Shown here piece after piece: positions 18,186 to 27,797 of a DNA stretch of 36,979 nt. This DNA comes from Nocardia vinacea NBRC 16497 (GTDB lineage: Bacteria; Actinomycetota; Actinomycetes; Mycobacteriales; Mycobacteriaceae), in the NCBI RefSeq assembly GCF_000308835.1, contig NZ_BAGN01000150.1, forward strand, positions 1 to 36,979, read 5' to 3'. Numbering within the stretch: the first letter of the stretch is position 1; every line of letters begins with the position of its first letter. The position numbers and the translations under genes were made by a program. Under the pieces are notes generated by a model, which was given only the letters and a program-made list of their open reading frames with translations, was not told where the DNA came from and ran no database searches.

Positions 18186-19190
18186 ATGAAGGTCGCAGTG
18201 ACCGGCGCAGCCGGCTACCTTGGCACGAATCTGCTCAGCCTGCTGGTCGAACGAGGACACGAGGTCACAGCAATCGATCGCGTCGTTCCGGAGCAGCGGA
18301 CGGACCCGAGCGTCACCTGGGTCTCCGGCAATGTGCTCGACCCCGAATCCATGCGCACCGTGCTCGCCGGCGCGGAGATCGTTTACCACCTCGTCGCCGT
18401 GATCACCCTGGCCGAGCAGCACGACCTGGCATGGAAGGTCAATACCGAGGGTGTGCGCGTCGTCGCCGAGGCGGCCCTGGATCTGGGCGTGCGCCGGATG
18501 GTGCACGCGAGCTCCATTCACGCGTTCAACCAGTACACCTGCGGCGGCCGCATCGATGAGACCTCGGTGCGCTCGACCGATCCCGGCCTGCCCGTCTACG
18601 ACCGCTCCAAATGGGCGGGCGAAATCGAACTGCGCAAGGTGATCGAACAGGGCCTGGACGCGGTAATCTGCAATCCCACCGGCGTCTTCGGCCCGCTCGA
18701 CTACAGCACCCCGCTGTCCAGGATCAACCGCACTCTCAAGGACGCCGCCCGAGGCCGGGTACCCGCGATGATCGGCGGCGGCTTCGATCTGGTCGACGTC
18801 CGCGACGTCGCGAAGGGCCTGATCCTGGCCGGCGAGCGAGGCCGGACCGGCGAGAACTACCTGCTCGGCGGTTCGATGATCTCCATGCTCGACCTGTGTC
18901 GCACCGCAGCGGAGTGCGGCGGCAAGAAGGGTCCGAAGTTCTCCATCTCGCCCAAGGTCGTCAACGGTTTGATTCCGGTGCTCGAACCGATCGGCAAACT
19001 GCTCAAGACCGATATCGTATCGAAGGCGGCACTCGGCGCATTGGTCTCCGCCCCGATCGTCGACCACGGCAAGGCCGAGCGCGAAATCGGCTATCAGCCG
19101 AGGCCCATCGAGGAGACCGTGCGCGACCTGGTCACCTTCTTCACCGATCCGAAGCAGCTCACCGCACCTGACGCCCGACAGATCGCTTGA
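18186..19190 (+). CDS. Extended SDR: NAD(P)-dependent epimerase/hydroxysteroid dehydrogenase-like
   Basis: A 334-residue cytoplasmic oxidoreductase of the extended short-chain dehydrogenase family. The Rossmann motif TGAAGYLG is at residues 6-13, and Asp31 (AIDR) hints at NAD(H) preference. The catalytic pair is Tyr138-Lys142 (YDRSK), with Ser109/110 in VHASSIHAF. The substrate pocket is not diagnostic; relatives include NAD-dependent epimerases, dihydroflavonol reductases and 3-beta-hydroxysteroid dehydrogenases. A perfect KstR-type operator right before the start suggests, by inference only, a role in steroid or sterol-side-chain metabolism. The ATG is used; no strong Shine-Dalgarno is visible, so the message may have a very short leader. 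The SOS-box-controlled gene follows on the same strand. Confidence 0.85.
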   Translation: MKVAVTGAAGYLGTNLLSLLVERGHEVTAIDRVVPEQRTDPSVTWVSGNVLDPESMRTVLAGAEIVYHLVAVITLAEQHDLAWKVNTEGVRVVAEAALDLGVRRMVHASSIHAFNQYTCGGRIDETSVRSTDPGLPVYDRSKWAGEIELRKVIEQGLDAVICNPTGVFGPLDYSTPLSRINRTLKDAARGRVPAMIGGGFDLVDVRDVAKGLILAGERGRTGENYLLGGSMISMLDLCRTAAECGGKKGPKFSISPKVVNGLIPVLEPIGKLLKTDIVSKAALGALVSAPIVDHGKAEREIGYQPRPIEETVRDLVTFFTDPKQLTAPDARQIA

Positions 19191-19197
19191 CACTCTT

Positions 19198-19213
19198 TAG
19201 AACACATGTTCGA
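19198..19213. promoter_or_regulatory. LexA-binding site (actinobacterial SOS box)
   Basis: TAGAAC-ACAT-GTTCGA differs at one position from the mycobacterial SOS box TCGAAC-N4-GTTCGA. It lies 8 bp before the GTG start of the radical SAM gene. The 4-bp spacer distinguishes it from the KstR-type site at 18159-18172, despite similar half-sites. From memory, the M. tuberculosis homologue Rv2578c is also in the LexA regulon. Confidence 0.8.
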
Positions 19214-19221
19214 CTGATGGG

Positions 19222-20238
19222 GTGCGGTGGCAAAGCCAAACCCTGGATGCCGACGACGGCGCCCTGCCCGGTCTCGACCGGGCGGGTTTCGTGCGCACCG
19301 TACAGACCCCCGAATTCGAGGGCATCACGTTCCACGAGGTGCTGTGCAAGAGCGCGCTGAACAAGATGCCGGAGGCGTCGAATCTGCCGTTCCATTGGAC
19401 GATCAATCCGATGCGCGGCTGTTCACACGCCTGCCGCTACTGTTTCGCGCGTCCCACCCACGAGTATCTGGACCTGGACGCGGGCCGGGATTTCGATTCG
19501 CAGATCGTGGTGAAGACCAATATCGCCGCGGTGCTGCGCAAGGAACTCGGCCGGCGGTCCTGGCATCACGAACCGGTCGCGCTGGGCACAAATACCGATC
19601 CGTATCAACGGGCCGAGGGCCGATATCGGTTGATGCCCGGCATCATTCGCGCGCTGACCGATTCCGGCACACCGTTCTCCATTCTCACCAAGGGCACGCT
19701 GCTGCGCCGGGATCTGCCGCTGCTCACGGCGGCGGCGCGCAAGGTCCGGGTGAACATCGCGGTCTCCATCGCGATCCTGGATATGGATCTGCACCGCAGC
19801 CTGGAATCGGGTACGCCATCGCCCAGGGCGCGGCTGGAGATGGTGCGGGCGCTGGCCGATGCCGGGTTCGAGGTGAATGTGATGGTCGCGCCGGTGATTC
19901 CATATCTCACCGACAGCCGCGCCCATCTGGACGCATTATTCGGTGCGATCGCCGAGGCCGGGGCGGTATCGGTGGTCGCATTCCCGATGCATCTGCGCGG
20001 CGCCACCCGTGGCTGGTTCCTGAGTTGGCTGGCCGAGGCGCATCCGGCGCTGGTGCGCCGCTATCGCCAGCTCTATGGCCGCGGCGCCTATGTGACGCCG
20101 GAATATGCGTCCTGGCTACGTGAGCGGGTGCAACCACTGCTCCAGCAACACGGCCTCACCCGCGAGCACACCACGGAGCCGCAGACACAACCCCCGACAC
20201 CGCTGCCCAACGACACGCAGCTGGCCCTGTTCGCGTAA
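19222..20238 (+). CDS. Rv2578c-family radical SAM protein, SOS-regulated
   Basis: A 338-residue radical S-adenosylmethionine enzyme related to the SplB/photoproduct-lyase-like group. The cluster motif CSHACRYC is at residues 67-74 (CxxxCxxC), in the unmistakable context RGCSHACRYCFARPTHEYLD; VALGTNTDPYQRAEGRYRLMPGI follows. The substrate is unknown; regulation by LexA points to DNA damage repair or tolerance. The last residues, TQLALFA, contain QLALF, close to the beta-clamp-binding consensus QL(S/D)LF, which would place it at the replication clamp. The start is a GTG giving MRWQSQ, aligned with the N-terminus I recall for the mycobacterial protein, and 8 bp after the SOS box. It is probably monocistronic, with 83 bp before korA. 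Confidence 0.92.
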   Translation: MRWQSQTLDADDGALPGLDRAGFVRTVQTPEFEGITFHEVLCKSALNKMPEASNLPFHWTINPMRGCSHACRYCFARPTHEYLDLDAGRDFDSQIVVKTNIAAVLRKELGRRSWHHEPVALGTNTDPYQRAEGRYRLMPGIIRALTDSGTPFSILTKGTLLRRDLPLLTAAARKVRVNIAVSIAILDMDLHRSLESGTPSPRARLEMVRALADAGFEVNVMVAPVIPYLTDSRAHLDALFGAIAEAGAVSVVAFPMHLRGATRGWFLSWLAEAHPALVRRYRQLYGRGAYVTPEYASWLRERVQPLLQQHGLTREHTTEPQTQPPTPLPNDTQLALFA

Positions 20239-20321
20239 AGCATTTCACAAGCAATTCCCGCACACGGCGGAGTAGGTTGGCCAATGGCACCTCCCATCGG
20301 ACGAGGAAGTGAAGCAGGCAT

Positions 20322-22247
20322 ATGGTTTCCGACCAAAGTGATGTCGCCACAGCGAAATTGGAAAAGGTCGTAATTCGGTTCGCCGGGGACTCCGGTGACG
20401 GAATGCAGCTCACCGGTGATCGCTTCACGCACGAGGCGGCCGCATTCGGCAACGACCTCGCCACCCAGCCCAACTTCCCGGCCGAAATCCGGGCGCCACA
20501 GGGCACGCTGCCCGGCGTCTCGTCCTTCCAGATCCAGATTGCCGATTACGACATCCTCACCGCGGGCGACCAGCCCGACGTGCTGGTCGCGATGAATCCC
20601 GCCGCGCTGAAGTCCAATCTGGAGGACCTGCCGCGCGGTGCCACCCTCATCGTGAACACCGACGAGTTCACCAAACGCAATCTCGGCAAGGTCGGCTACA
20701 CCACCGATCCGCTCGACGACAACACACTGAGCGATTTCGTGGTCCACCGCGTGCCGATGACCTCACTCACCCTCGGCGCGACCGAGTCGACCGGTGTCGG
20801 CAAGAAGGACGCCCAACGCGCGAAGAATATGTTCGCGCTCGGCCTGCTGTCCTGGATGTACGGGCGCCCGATCGGCGGCACCGAACGCTTCCTGCGCGAG
20901 AAGTTCGCCGCGAAACCGGATATCGCCGAGGCGAATCTGCTCGCCTTCCGCGCGGGCTGGAACTACGGCGAGACCACCGAGAGCTTCGCAACCACCTTCG
21001 AGGTGGCCCCGGCCAAACTGCCGCCGGGCACCTACCGCCAGATCACCGGTAATACCGCGCTCGCCTACGGCCTCGTCACCGCGGGGCAATTATCCGGGTT
21101 GCCGGTCTTTCTCGGCACCTATCCGATCACGCCCGCTTCCGACATCCTGCACGAACTCAGTAAGCACAAGAATTTCGGCGTTACCACCTTCCAGGCCGAG
21201 GACGAGATCGCGGGCATCGGCGCGGCCCTCGGCGCATCGCTCGGCGGCGCGCTCGGCGTCACCAGCACCTCCGGCCCCGGGCTGGCGCTCAAGAGCGAAA
21301 CCATCGGGCTGGCGGTGATGACGGAACTGCCGTTGGTGATCGTCGACGTGCAGCGCGGCGGACCGTCCACCGGACTGCCGACCAAGACCGAACAGGCCGA
21401 TCTACTGCAGGCGCTCTACGGCCGCAACGGGGAATCGCCGGTCGCCGTACTCGCGCCGCGCTCCCCCGCCGACTGCTTCGCCACCGCGGTGGAGGCGGCC
21501 CGCATCGCCCTCACCTACCGCACGCCGGTGCTGTTGCTTTCCGACGGATCGATCGCCAATGGCTCCGAGCCGTGGTCGATTCCGCGGGTCACCGAACAGG
21601 AGCCGATCGATCCGCGCTTCGAACCCGAGGCCGAGGAGGGCACGCCGTTCCAGCCCTACTCCCGTGATCCCGATACTCTCGCCAGGCCGCTCGCGGTGCC
21701 GGGCACCGCCGGTCGCGCGCACCGGATCGGTGGACTGGAGAAGGCTGATGGCAGCGGCAATATCTCCTATGAGCCCGGCAACCACGAACTGATGGTTCGC
21801 CTGCGGCAGGCCAAGATCGATGGCATCACCGTCCCCGATCTCGAGGTCGACGATCCGGACGGGCGGGCCGAACTCCTGCTGATCGGCTGGGGCAGTTCCT
21901 TCGGGCCGATCGGCGAGGCGTGTCGGCGTGCACGCCGTCGCGGCGTCCCGGTCGCGCAGGCGCATCTGCGATATCTGAATCCATTGCCCGCCAACCTCGA
22001 CACCGTGCTGCGGAGCTATCGGACGGTGGTCGCACCGGAAATGAACGGCGGTCAGCTGGCCATGCTGCTGCGGGCAAAGTATCTGGTGGATGTGCAACCG
22101 TGGACGAAGATCGCGGGCACGGCATTCTCCGCACAGGAACTCGTCGGGGTGATCGATGCGGCACTGGACGGGTCGCTCGAAGATATGGAACACGACAAGG
22201 CGTTCGCGGCACGGGCGCGGGCCACGTACTCGGCTGGGGGTAACTGA
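20322..22247 (+). CDS. korA: 2-oxoglutarate:ferredoxin oxidoreductase, alpha subunit (gamma-alpha fusion)
   Basis: A 641-residue subunit that with KorB oxidatively decarboxylates 2-oxoglutarate to succinyl-CoA, reducing ferredoxin. The N-terminal gamma domain is at about residues 8-200 (VIRFAGDSGDGMQLTGDRF). The alpha domain follows, with the TYPITPASDILHELSK segment and QAEDEIAGIGAALGASLGGALGVTSTSGPGLALKSE forming the pyrimidine side of the thiamine diphosphate site, then the C-terminal transketolase-like domain. This fused organisation is typical of the oxygen-tolerant actinobacterial KorAB, which offers a TCA-cycle alternative to 2-oxoglutarate dehydrogenase. The ATG has AGGAAG/AAGCAGG upstream. 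The stop overlaps the korB start by one base (TGATG). Confidence 0.96.
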   Translation: MVSDQSDVATAKLEKVVIRFAGDSGDGMQLTGDRFTHEAAAFGNDLATQPNFPAEIRAPQGTLPGVSSFQIQIADYDILTAGDQPDVLVAMNPAALKSNLEDLPRGATLIVNTDEFTKRNLGKVGYTTDPLDDNTLSDFVVHRVPMTSLTLGATESTGVGKKDAQRAKNMFALGLLSWMYGRPIGGTERFLREKFAAKPDIAEANLLAFRAGWNYGETTESFATTFEVAPAKLPPGTYRQITGNTALAYGLVTAGQLSGLPVFLGTYPITPASDILHELSKHKNFGVTTFQAEDEIAGIGAALGASLGGALGVTSTSGPGLALKSETIGLAVMTELPLVIVDVQRGGPSTGLPTKTEQADLLQALYGRNGESPVAVLAPRSPADCFATAVEAARIALTYRTPVLLLSDGSIANGSEPWSIPRVTEQEPIDPRFEPEAEEGTPFQPYSRDPDTLARPLAVPGTAGRAHRIGGLEKADGSGNISYEPGNHELMVRLRQAKIDGITVPDLEVDDPDGRAELLLIGWGSSFGPIGEACRRARRRGVPVAQAHLRYLNPLPANLDTVLRSYRTVVAPEMNGGQLAMLLRAKYLVDVQPWTKIAGTAFSAQELVGVIDAALDGSLEDMEHDKAFAARARATYSAGGN

Positions 22248-23326
22248 TGACGATCGTCGAAACCTCGCTCCTCGGAACCGATCTGGGTCTCACCGGACTG
22301 TCGGGAGTGCCGTCCGCGGACGGGCCGCAGAAGGTCAAGGACTTCACCTCCGATCAGGAGGTGCGCTGGTGCCCCGGCTGCGGTGACTACGTGATCCTGG
22401 CGACGGTGCGCGGCTTCCTCGCCGAACTCGGATTGCGCAGGGAGAACCTGATGTTCGTCTCCGGGATCGGCTGCTCGAGCCGGTTCCCGTACTACCTCGA
22501 GGCCTACGGCATCCACTCCATCCACGGCCGCGCGCCCGCCATCGCGACGGGGCTCGCGGTGACCCGGCCGGATCTGTCGGTGTGGGTGGTGACCGGTGAC
22601 GGTGACGCGCTGTCGATCGGCGGCAATCACCTGATCCATGCCCTGCGCCGCAATGTGAATATGACGATCCTACTGTTCAACAACCGGATCTACGGACTCA
22701 CCAAGGGGCAGTACTCCCCCACCTCGGAAGAGGGCAAGATCACCAAGTCGACGCCGATGGGGTCGGTCGACCATCCGTTCAACACGCTGTCGGTCGCGCT
22801 CGGCGCGGAAGCCAGCTTCGCGGCGCGCGCTCTGGATTCCGATCGGGCGGGCCTCACCGAGGTGCTGCGCGCTGCCGCCGAACACCGCGGTACCTCGTTC
22901 GTGGAGATCCTGCAGGACTGCCCGATCTTCAACGACGGTTCCTTCGACGTGCTGCGCAAGGGCGATGCCGAATCCCGCCTCGTCCCGCTGCACCACGGTC
23001 AGCCGATCCGTTTCGGCGCCGATGGCGAATTCGCCGTGGTACGTGCCGGTTTCGGGCTCGCGGTGGTGCGCACCGACGAGGTGGAAGAGTCCGAGATCAT
23101 CGTGCACGACGCCTACACCGACAATCCGGAGTACGCCTACGCGCTCTCGCGCCTGTCCGACCAGGACCTCGGCCACGTGGTCACCGGCATCTTCCGCGAT
23201 GTCACCCGGCCCACCTACGACGATGCGGTTCGCACCCAAACCGCCATGGCGCGGGAACGCAAACCGGTACAAGAGGATTCGCTGCAATCGCTGCTCAATG
23301 GTTCGGAAACCTGGACCATCAGCTAG
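22247..23326 (+). CDS. korB: 2-oxoglutarate:ferredoxin oxidoreductase, beta subunit
   Basis: A 359-residue partner of KorA that binds thiamine diphosphate and an iron-sulfur cluster. WCPGCGDYVIL near residue 42 and GIGCSSRFPYYLE give cluster-binding cysteines. The TPP motif is GDGDALSIGGNH to LLFNNRIYG (GDG-x-NN pattern), around residues 120-150. The last 60 residues (TYDDAVRTQTAMARE) form the usual C-terminal arm. Its start overlaps the korA stop, so the subunits are made in step. The stop overlaps the 3' end of the convergent marR-type gene by 8 bp, leaving no room for a separate terminator. Confidence 0.96.
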   Translation: MTIVETSLLGTDLGLTGLSGVPSADGPQKVKDFTSDQEVRWCPGCGDYVILATVRGFLAELGLRRENLMFVSGIGCSSRFPYYLEAYGIHSIHGRAPAIATGLAVTRPDLSVWVVTGDGDALSIGGNHLIHALRRNVNMTILLFNNRIYGLTKGQYSPTSEEGKITKSTPMGSVDHPFNTLSVALGAEASFAARALDSDRAGLTEVLRAAAEHRGTSFVEILQDCPIFNDGSFDVLRKGDAESRLVPLHHGQPIRFGADGEFAVVRAGFGLAVVRTDEVEESEIIVHDAYTDNPEYAYALSRLSDQDLGHVVTGIFRDVTRPTYDDAVRTQTAMARERKPVQEDSLQSLLNGSETWTIS

Positions 23327-23774
23327 GCAGGCCGAGCCGATCGGCGAGCGTGCCGAGGATGCGGTGTAGGTCGGCACGCTCGGCGGTGGTGAGATCCGCG
23401 GTGGTCTCGGCGTCGATCGCATGTGCGGCGTCGAGGCATTTACGCAGTAGTGCACGGCCGTGGGGGGTCGAGCTCAGGTTTTGACGGCGGCGATCCTCCG
23501 GATCCCGCAGTCGTTCGATGGCCCCGAGGGACTCCAGGTGGTCGGCCAGTGCGACGACCAGACTCGGCGCGACGCGCAGTATCTGCGCCATCTCCATCTG
23601 CGATGTCGTACCGTTGGCCGCCAACACATTCAGCATTCCGGCATGTTTCGGCTTGAGCCCGAGACTCGACACATCGGCGCTGAAGCGGTCGGTCAGGAAC
23701 GCACCCAGCAGTCCGAGCCGGAAGGTGATGGTCTCCGGCAGCTTTTCTGCCTTGACGTTCTTCATAGCCAGCAT
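23319..23774 (-). CDS. MarR-family transcriptional regulator
   Basis: A winged-helix regulator of 151 residues. Helix 1 (TFRLGLLGAFLTDRFSADVSSLGL) is followed by the HTH (TTSQMEMAQILRVAPSLVVALADHLESLGAIERL) and the MarR wing signature DPEDRRRQNLSSTPHGRALL, then C-terminal dimerisation helices. The ligand is unknown. I used the ATG at 23774, where AGGG sits 8-9 nt upstream; an internal ATG at 23765 has no ribosome site. The AGGG is part of the 33-bp inverted repeat that fills the space to the divergent membrane-protein gene, so it most likely represses both genes. The 3' end overlaps korB on the other strand. Confidence 0.9.
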   Translation of the reverse strand: MLAMKNVKAEKLPETITFRLGLLGAFLTDRFSADVSSLGLKPKHAGMLNVLAANGTTSQMEMAQILRVAPSLVVALADHLESLGAIERLRDPEDRRRQNLSSTPHGRALLRKCLDAAHAIDAETTADLTTAERADLHRILGTLADRLGLPS

Positions 23775-23780
23775 AATACT
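23752..23780 (+). promoter_or_regulatory. Candidate promoter for the small membrane protein gene
   Basis: TTGACG (23752-23757) followed about 16 bp later by TAATAC (23774-23779) reads as a sigma-70 promoter pointing right. It lies in the 5' end of the MarR gene. The expected start of transcription falls at the left edge of the inverted repeat, so a bound regulator would block it. Confidence 0.45.
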
Positions 23781-23782
23781 AA

Positions 23783-23815
23783 CCCTAAACCATTCAGAGT
23801 CTGAACGATTTAGGG
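23783..23815. promoter_or_regulatory. MarR operator: 33-bp inverted repeat
   Basis: CCCTAAACCATTCAGA (23783-23798) and TCTGAACGATTTAGGG (23800-23815) are inverted copies matching at 14 of 16 positions around a central G. The repeat is bounded by the start codons of two divergent genes, 9 bp on each side. The AGGG ends of both arms are also the best ribosome binding sites of the two genes. Confidence 0.75.
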
Positions 23816-23823
23816 AGTGAACG

Positions 23824-24219
23824 ATGCAGGACGAGAAGCTCACCAGATCCGCGATCATCGTCAATGCGGTCGGCGCGAGTGTCGCCGTGGCATTCAGCGT
23901 CGCGGCACTCGTCGACCCAACCCTGGCGATAACCAGCAGCGCGGACTCGCCCGGTGTCGATCTGTATGCCCAGGCCTACGCTGCCCGTGCCATCCCGCTG
24001 GGCGCCGCACTGCTGTTCAGCCTGACGAGCCGCCGCAAGCGGGCTCTCCTACCGCTGCTGACCGTGTCCGGTGCGGTACAGCTCGGCGACGTCGCCATCG
24101 GCGCTACCCAGGGAGTTCCGGGCATGATGGTCGGCGGCAGCGTGCTCGCGCTCATTCATCTCGCCACCGCGGGTCAACTGGCCCTCGGCAGGAGTCGCTC
24201 CGCGACAGCCGCAGCCTGA
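23824..24219 (+). CDS. Small four-helix integral membrane protein, MarR-controlled
   Basis: A 131-residue membrane protein with four hydrophobic segments at about residues 9-30, 52-68, 75-95 and 100-120, separated by short loops including SRRKRALLP. No catalytic motif is visible; it resembles small DUF4267-like membrane proteins, but I cannot confirm the family. AGGGAG 7-8 nt before the ATG overlaps the right arm of the MarR inverted repeat. The divergent arrangement suggests it is the regulator's main target, perhaps part of a stress or small-molecule response. It ends 20 bp before the convergent mdh stop with no terminator hairpin seen. Confidence 0.75.
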   Translation: MQDEKLTRSAIIVNAVGASVAVAFSVAALVDPTLAITSSADSPGVDLYAQAYAARAIPLGAALLFSLTSRRKRALLPLLTVSGAVQLGDVAIGATQGVPGMMVGGSVLALIHLATAGQLALGRSRSATAAA

Positions 24220-24239
24220 GCGACGACTACGGACATGAG

Positions 24240-25627
<1,388 letters not shown>

Positions 25628-26284
25628 TCAACACAGTCCCGCGACTTCCTGATCGGTCAGGACGATCGGCGACACATAATCCTTCGCCCGAGCCAGGCGA
25701 ACAGCACGGTACAGCGGCCGCTCCTCCAGTCCGGCATCTCGGGCCTCGGCGCGCAGTTGGTGGACGAGCATGGTCGATACCGCTACGGCCGCGGCGAGTT
25801 CGCTGGCGGCCAGGGCGTCGGCCAGTTTGCGGAGGCCGAGCAGGTGGAGTTCGCGACCGCTGCCCGCATCGGTGTACATCGCGAGGGGCACGACCTGCGA
25901 CTCGACACCTGCGGTCACCCGTAGGACGATGCGGCTCAAACGAGCCGGAAAGACGAGGACCTCGACGCCGTTGGCGGCCGCGATATCGACCTGGCGCTCC
26001 CCGATCACCCGCCGCGCGTGAATCGTGGTCCCCGCCAACCACATCCGCCGACGACGCAGCGCGATGGCGTAGGCGACGGTGGGCGCAGCGACGACGAGGC
26101 CGATCGCGATCGCGATCGACCACGGCACCAGCAACGCCGCGAGCAATGCGGCACCGATACCCACCCCTACCGCGGCGAGGGCGAGACGCCGCAGCATGGG
26201 TGCGTAGGTCTCGGGCGCGACGAGATCGAGTCCGACCGACGGAACCGGTTGGGATGCACCGGGATTCGTGGGCTCTACAGGCAC
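25628..26284 (-). CDS. Conserved-type membrane protein with two helices and a soluble C-terminal domain
   Basis: A 218-residue protein of unknown function. A polar N-terminus of about 30 residues precedes a hydrophobic hairpin (about residues 32-53 and 55-76: LALAAVGVGIGAALLAALLVP, then IAIAIGLVVAAPTVAYAIAL). A positively charged RRRRMW and a soluble alpha/beta domain follow, containing TTIHARRVIGERQVDIAAANGVEVLVF; this looks like a PH-type domain of membrane proteins, though I cannot prove it. The C-terminal helices (MLVHQLRAEARDAGLEERPLYRAV) are amphipathic. The start is the ATG 42 bp after the hisS stop on the same strand, so it may be co-transcribed with hisS. No role can be given. Confidence 0.65.
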   Translation of the reverse strand: MPVEPTNPGASQPVPSVGLDLVAPETYAPMLRRLALAAVGVGIGAALLAALLVPWSIAIAIGLVVAAPTVAYAIALRRRRMWLAGTTIHARRVIGERQVDIAAANGVEVLVFPARLSRIVLRVTAGVESQVVPLAMYTDAGSGRELHLLGLRKLADALAASELAAAVAVSTMLVHQLRAEARDAGLEERPLYRAVRLARAKDYVSPIVLTDQEVAGLC

Positions 26285-26326
26285 GGCTGCCCATTCGTCG
26301 TGGTGCGGGTGTATCCCGGCACCGTA

Positions 26327-27604
26327 CTACTCGCCCGAGCGCAAAGCGGTCGCGACGGCGGCCACCGTCTCGTCCAGTGGGATCTGACGCTGTTCACCCG
26401 TGGCCATATCCTTCAGGCCGATGGTGTTCTCGGCCAGATCACGGTCACCGAGGACCAGGGTGAATTTGGCGCCGGACTTGTCGGCGGCCTTCAGCGACCC
26501 CTTGACGCTTCGACCGCCGTAGGCCAGATCGACCCGAATGCCCGCCGCCCGCAACTGTGCCGCGAGCACGACCAACCGCTGCTTGGCCGCATCGCCGAGT
26601 GATACGCCGTAGACCTCGCACCGCGCCGGATCGCCCGCCGACTTGCCCTCGGCCTGCAGCGCCAGAATGGTGCGGTCCACACCGAGTCCGAATCCGATGC
26701 CGGACAGCGGTTGTCCGCCCAGTTCGGCCATGAGCCCGTCGTAGCGTCCGCCACCGCCGATACCCGACTGCGCCCCGAGACCGTCGTGCACGAATTCGAA
26801 GGTCGTCTTCGTGTAGTAGTCCAGGCCACGCACCATCCGCGGATTCACCACGTAAGGCACGCCGAGCGCGTCGAGATACCCGAGCACCTGCTCGAAGTGC
26901 GTCTTCGCCGACTCCGACAGGTGATCGATCATCAGCGGCGCATTCGCGGTCATCTCGCGCACCTCGGGCCGCTTGTCGTCGAGCACCCGCAGCGGATTCA
27001 ACTGCGCCCTTCGCTTGGTCTCCTCGTCCAGCGGCAGCCCGAATAGGAACTCCTGCAACAGCTCTCGATACTGCGGACGACAGGTCTCGTCACCGAGCGA
27101 GGTGATCTCCAGTCGGAAGCCATCCAACCCGAGTTCGCGATATCCGGCGTCCGCGATCGCGATCACCTCGGCATCCAGTGCCGGATCATCGATACCGATC
27201 GCCTCGACGCCGACCTGTTGCAACTGCCGGTACCGACCGGCCTGCGGGCGCTCATAGCGGAAGAACGGACCGGAGTACACCAGCTTCACCGGCAATTGCC
27301 CCCGATCGAGCCCGTGTTCGATGACCGCACGCATGACACCCGCGGTGCCCTCCGGCCGCAGCGTGACACTGCGCTCGCCGCGGTCGGCGAAGGTGTACAT
27401 CTCCTTGGTCACCACATCGGTGGATTCACCGACGCCACGCGCGAACAAGGCGGTGTCCTCGAAGATCGGCAGCTCCACATGCCCGTACCCGGCGAGTCGG
27501 GCGGCACGGATCAAGCCGTCGCGCACCGCGACGAACTCGGCCGAACCGGGTGGCACGTAATCCGGAACCCCCTTCGGGGCGGAGAAGCTGCTGGTCTTGG
27601 TCAC
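26327..27604 (-). CDS. hisS: Histidyl-tRNA synthetase
   Basis: A 425-residue class II synthetase that charges tRNA-His. The N-terminus [18 protein letters not shown] and motif 2 ([26 protein letters not shown]) are clear, as are the histidine-binding segment [15 protein letters not shown] and motif 3 ([15 protein letters not shown]). The C-terminal anticodon-binding domain ends at the stop. I chose the GTG giving [12 protein letters not shown], which lines up with the mycobacterial enzyme; CTGGA lies just upstream. An ATG 17 codons earlier would add an unconserved stretch. It is divergent from ppiB; a copy of the 25-bp repeat sits in the intergenic region. Confidence 0.97.
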   Translation of the reverse strand: MTKTSSFSAPKGVPDYVPPGSAEFVAVRDGLIRAARLAGYGHVELPIFEDTALFARGVGESTDVVTKEMYTFADRGERSVTLRPEGTAGVMRAVIEHGLDRGQLPVKLVYSGPFFRYERPQAGRYRQLQQVGVEAIGIDDPALDAEVIAIADAGYRELGLDGFRLEITSLGDETCRPQYRELLQEFLFGLPLDEETKRRAQLNPLRVLDDKRPEVREMTANAPLMIDHLSESAKTHFEQVLGYLDALGVPYVVNPRMVRGLDYYTKTTFEFVHDGLGAQSGIGGGGRYDGLMAELGGQPLSGIGFGLGVDRTILALQAEGKSAGDPARCEVYGVSLGDAAKQRLVVLAAQLRAAGIRVDLAYGGRSVKGSLKAADKSGAKFTLVLGDRDLAENTIGLKDMATGEQRQIPLDETVAAVATALRSGE

Positions 27605-27659
27605 GATGGTCCAGTTTCCACCACTACGGCCCATCAAGTCCAACCGGTTTGCCACGCTA

Positions 27660-27684
27660 GCGACTGCTCGCAGGTCGCTCGAAA
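27660..27684 (-). repeat. 25-bp dispersed palindromic repeat, copy A (reverse orientation)
   Basis: This is the reverse complement of the element at 28622 and in the array at 34825. Read on the minus strand it starts TTTCGAGCGACCTGC and ends GAGCAGTCGC. The core pairs GCGAC/GTCGC and TGC/GCA with one bulge. It lies 56 bp upstream of the hisS start and upstream of ppiB. Confidence 0.85.
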
Positions 27685-27797
27685 GGATCAGCTCCGTTAT
27701 ACGGCGTCACGACTGGTCGAAATGGCCTGCTGAGCAGTCTCAGGAATAGATGGCACAATCCTGTGCCGTACGTAACGGATACGGGAGGAACGTGGTA

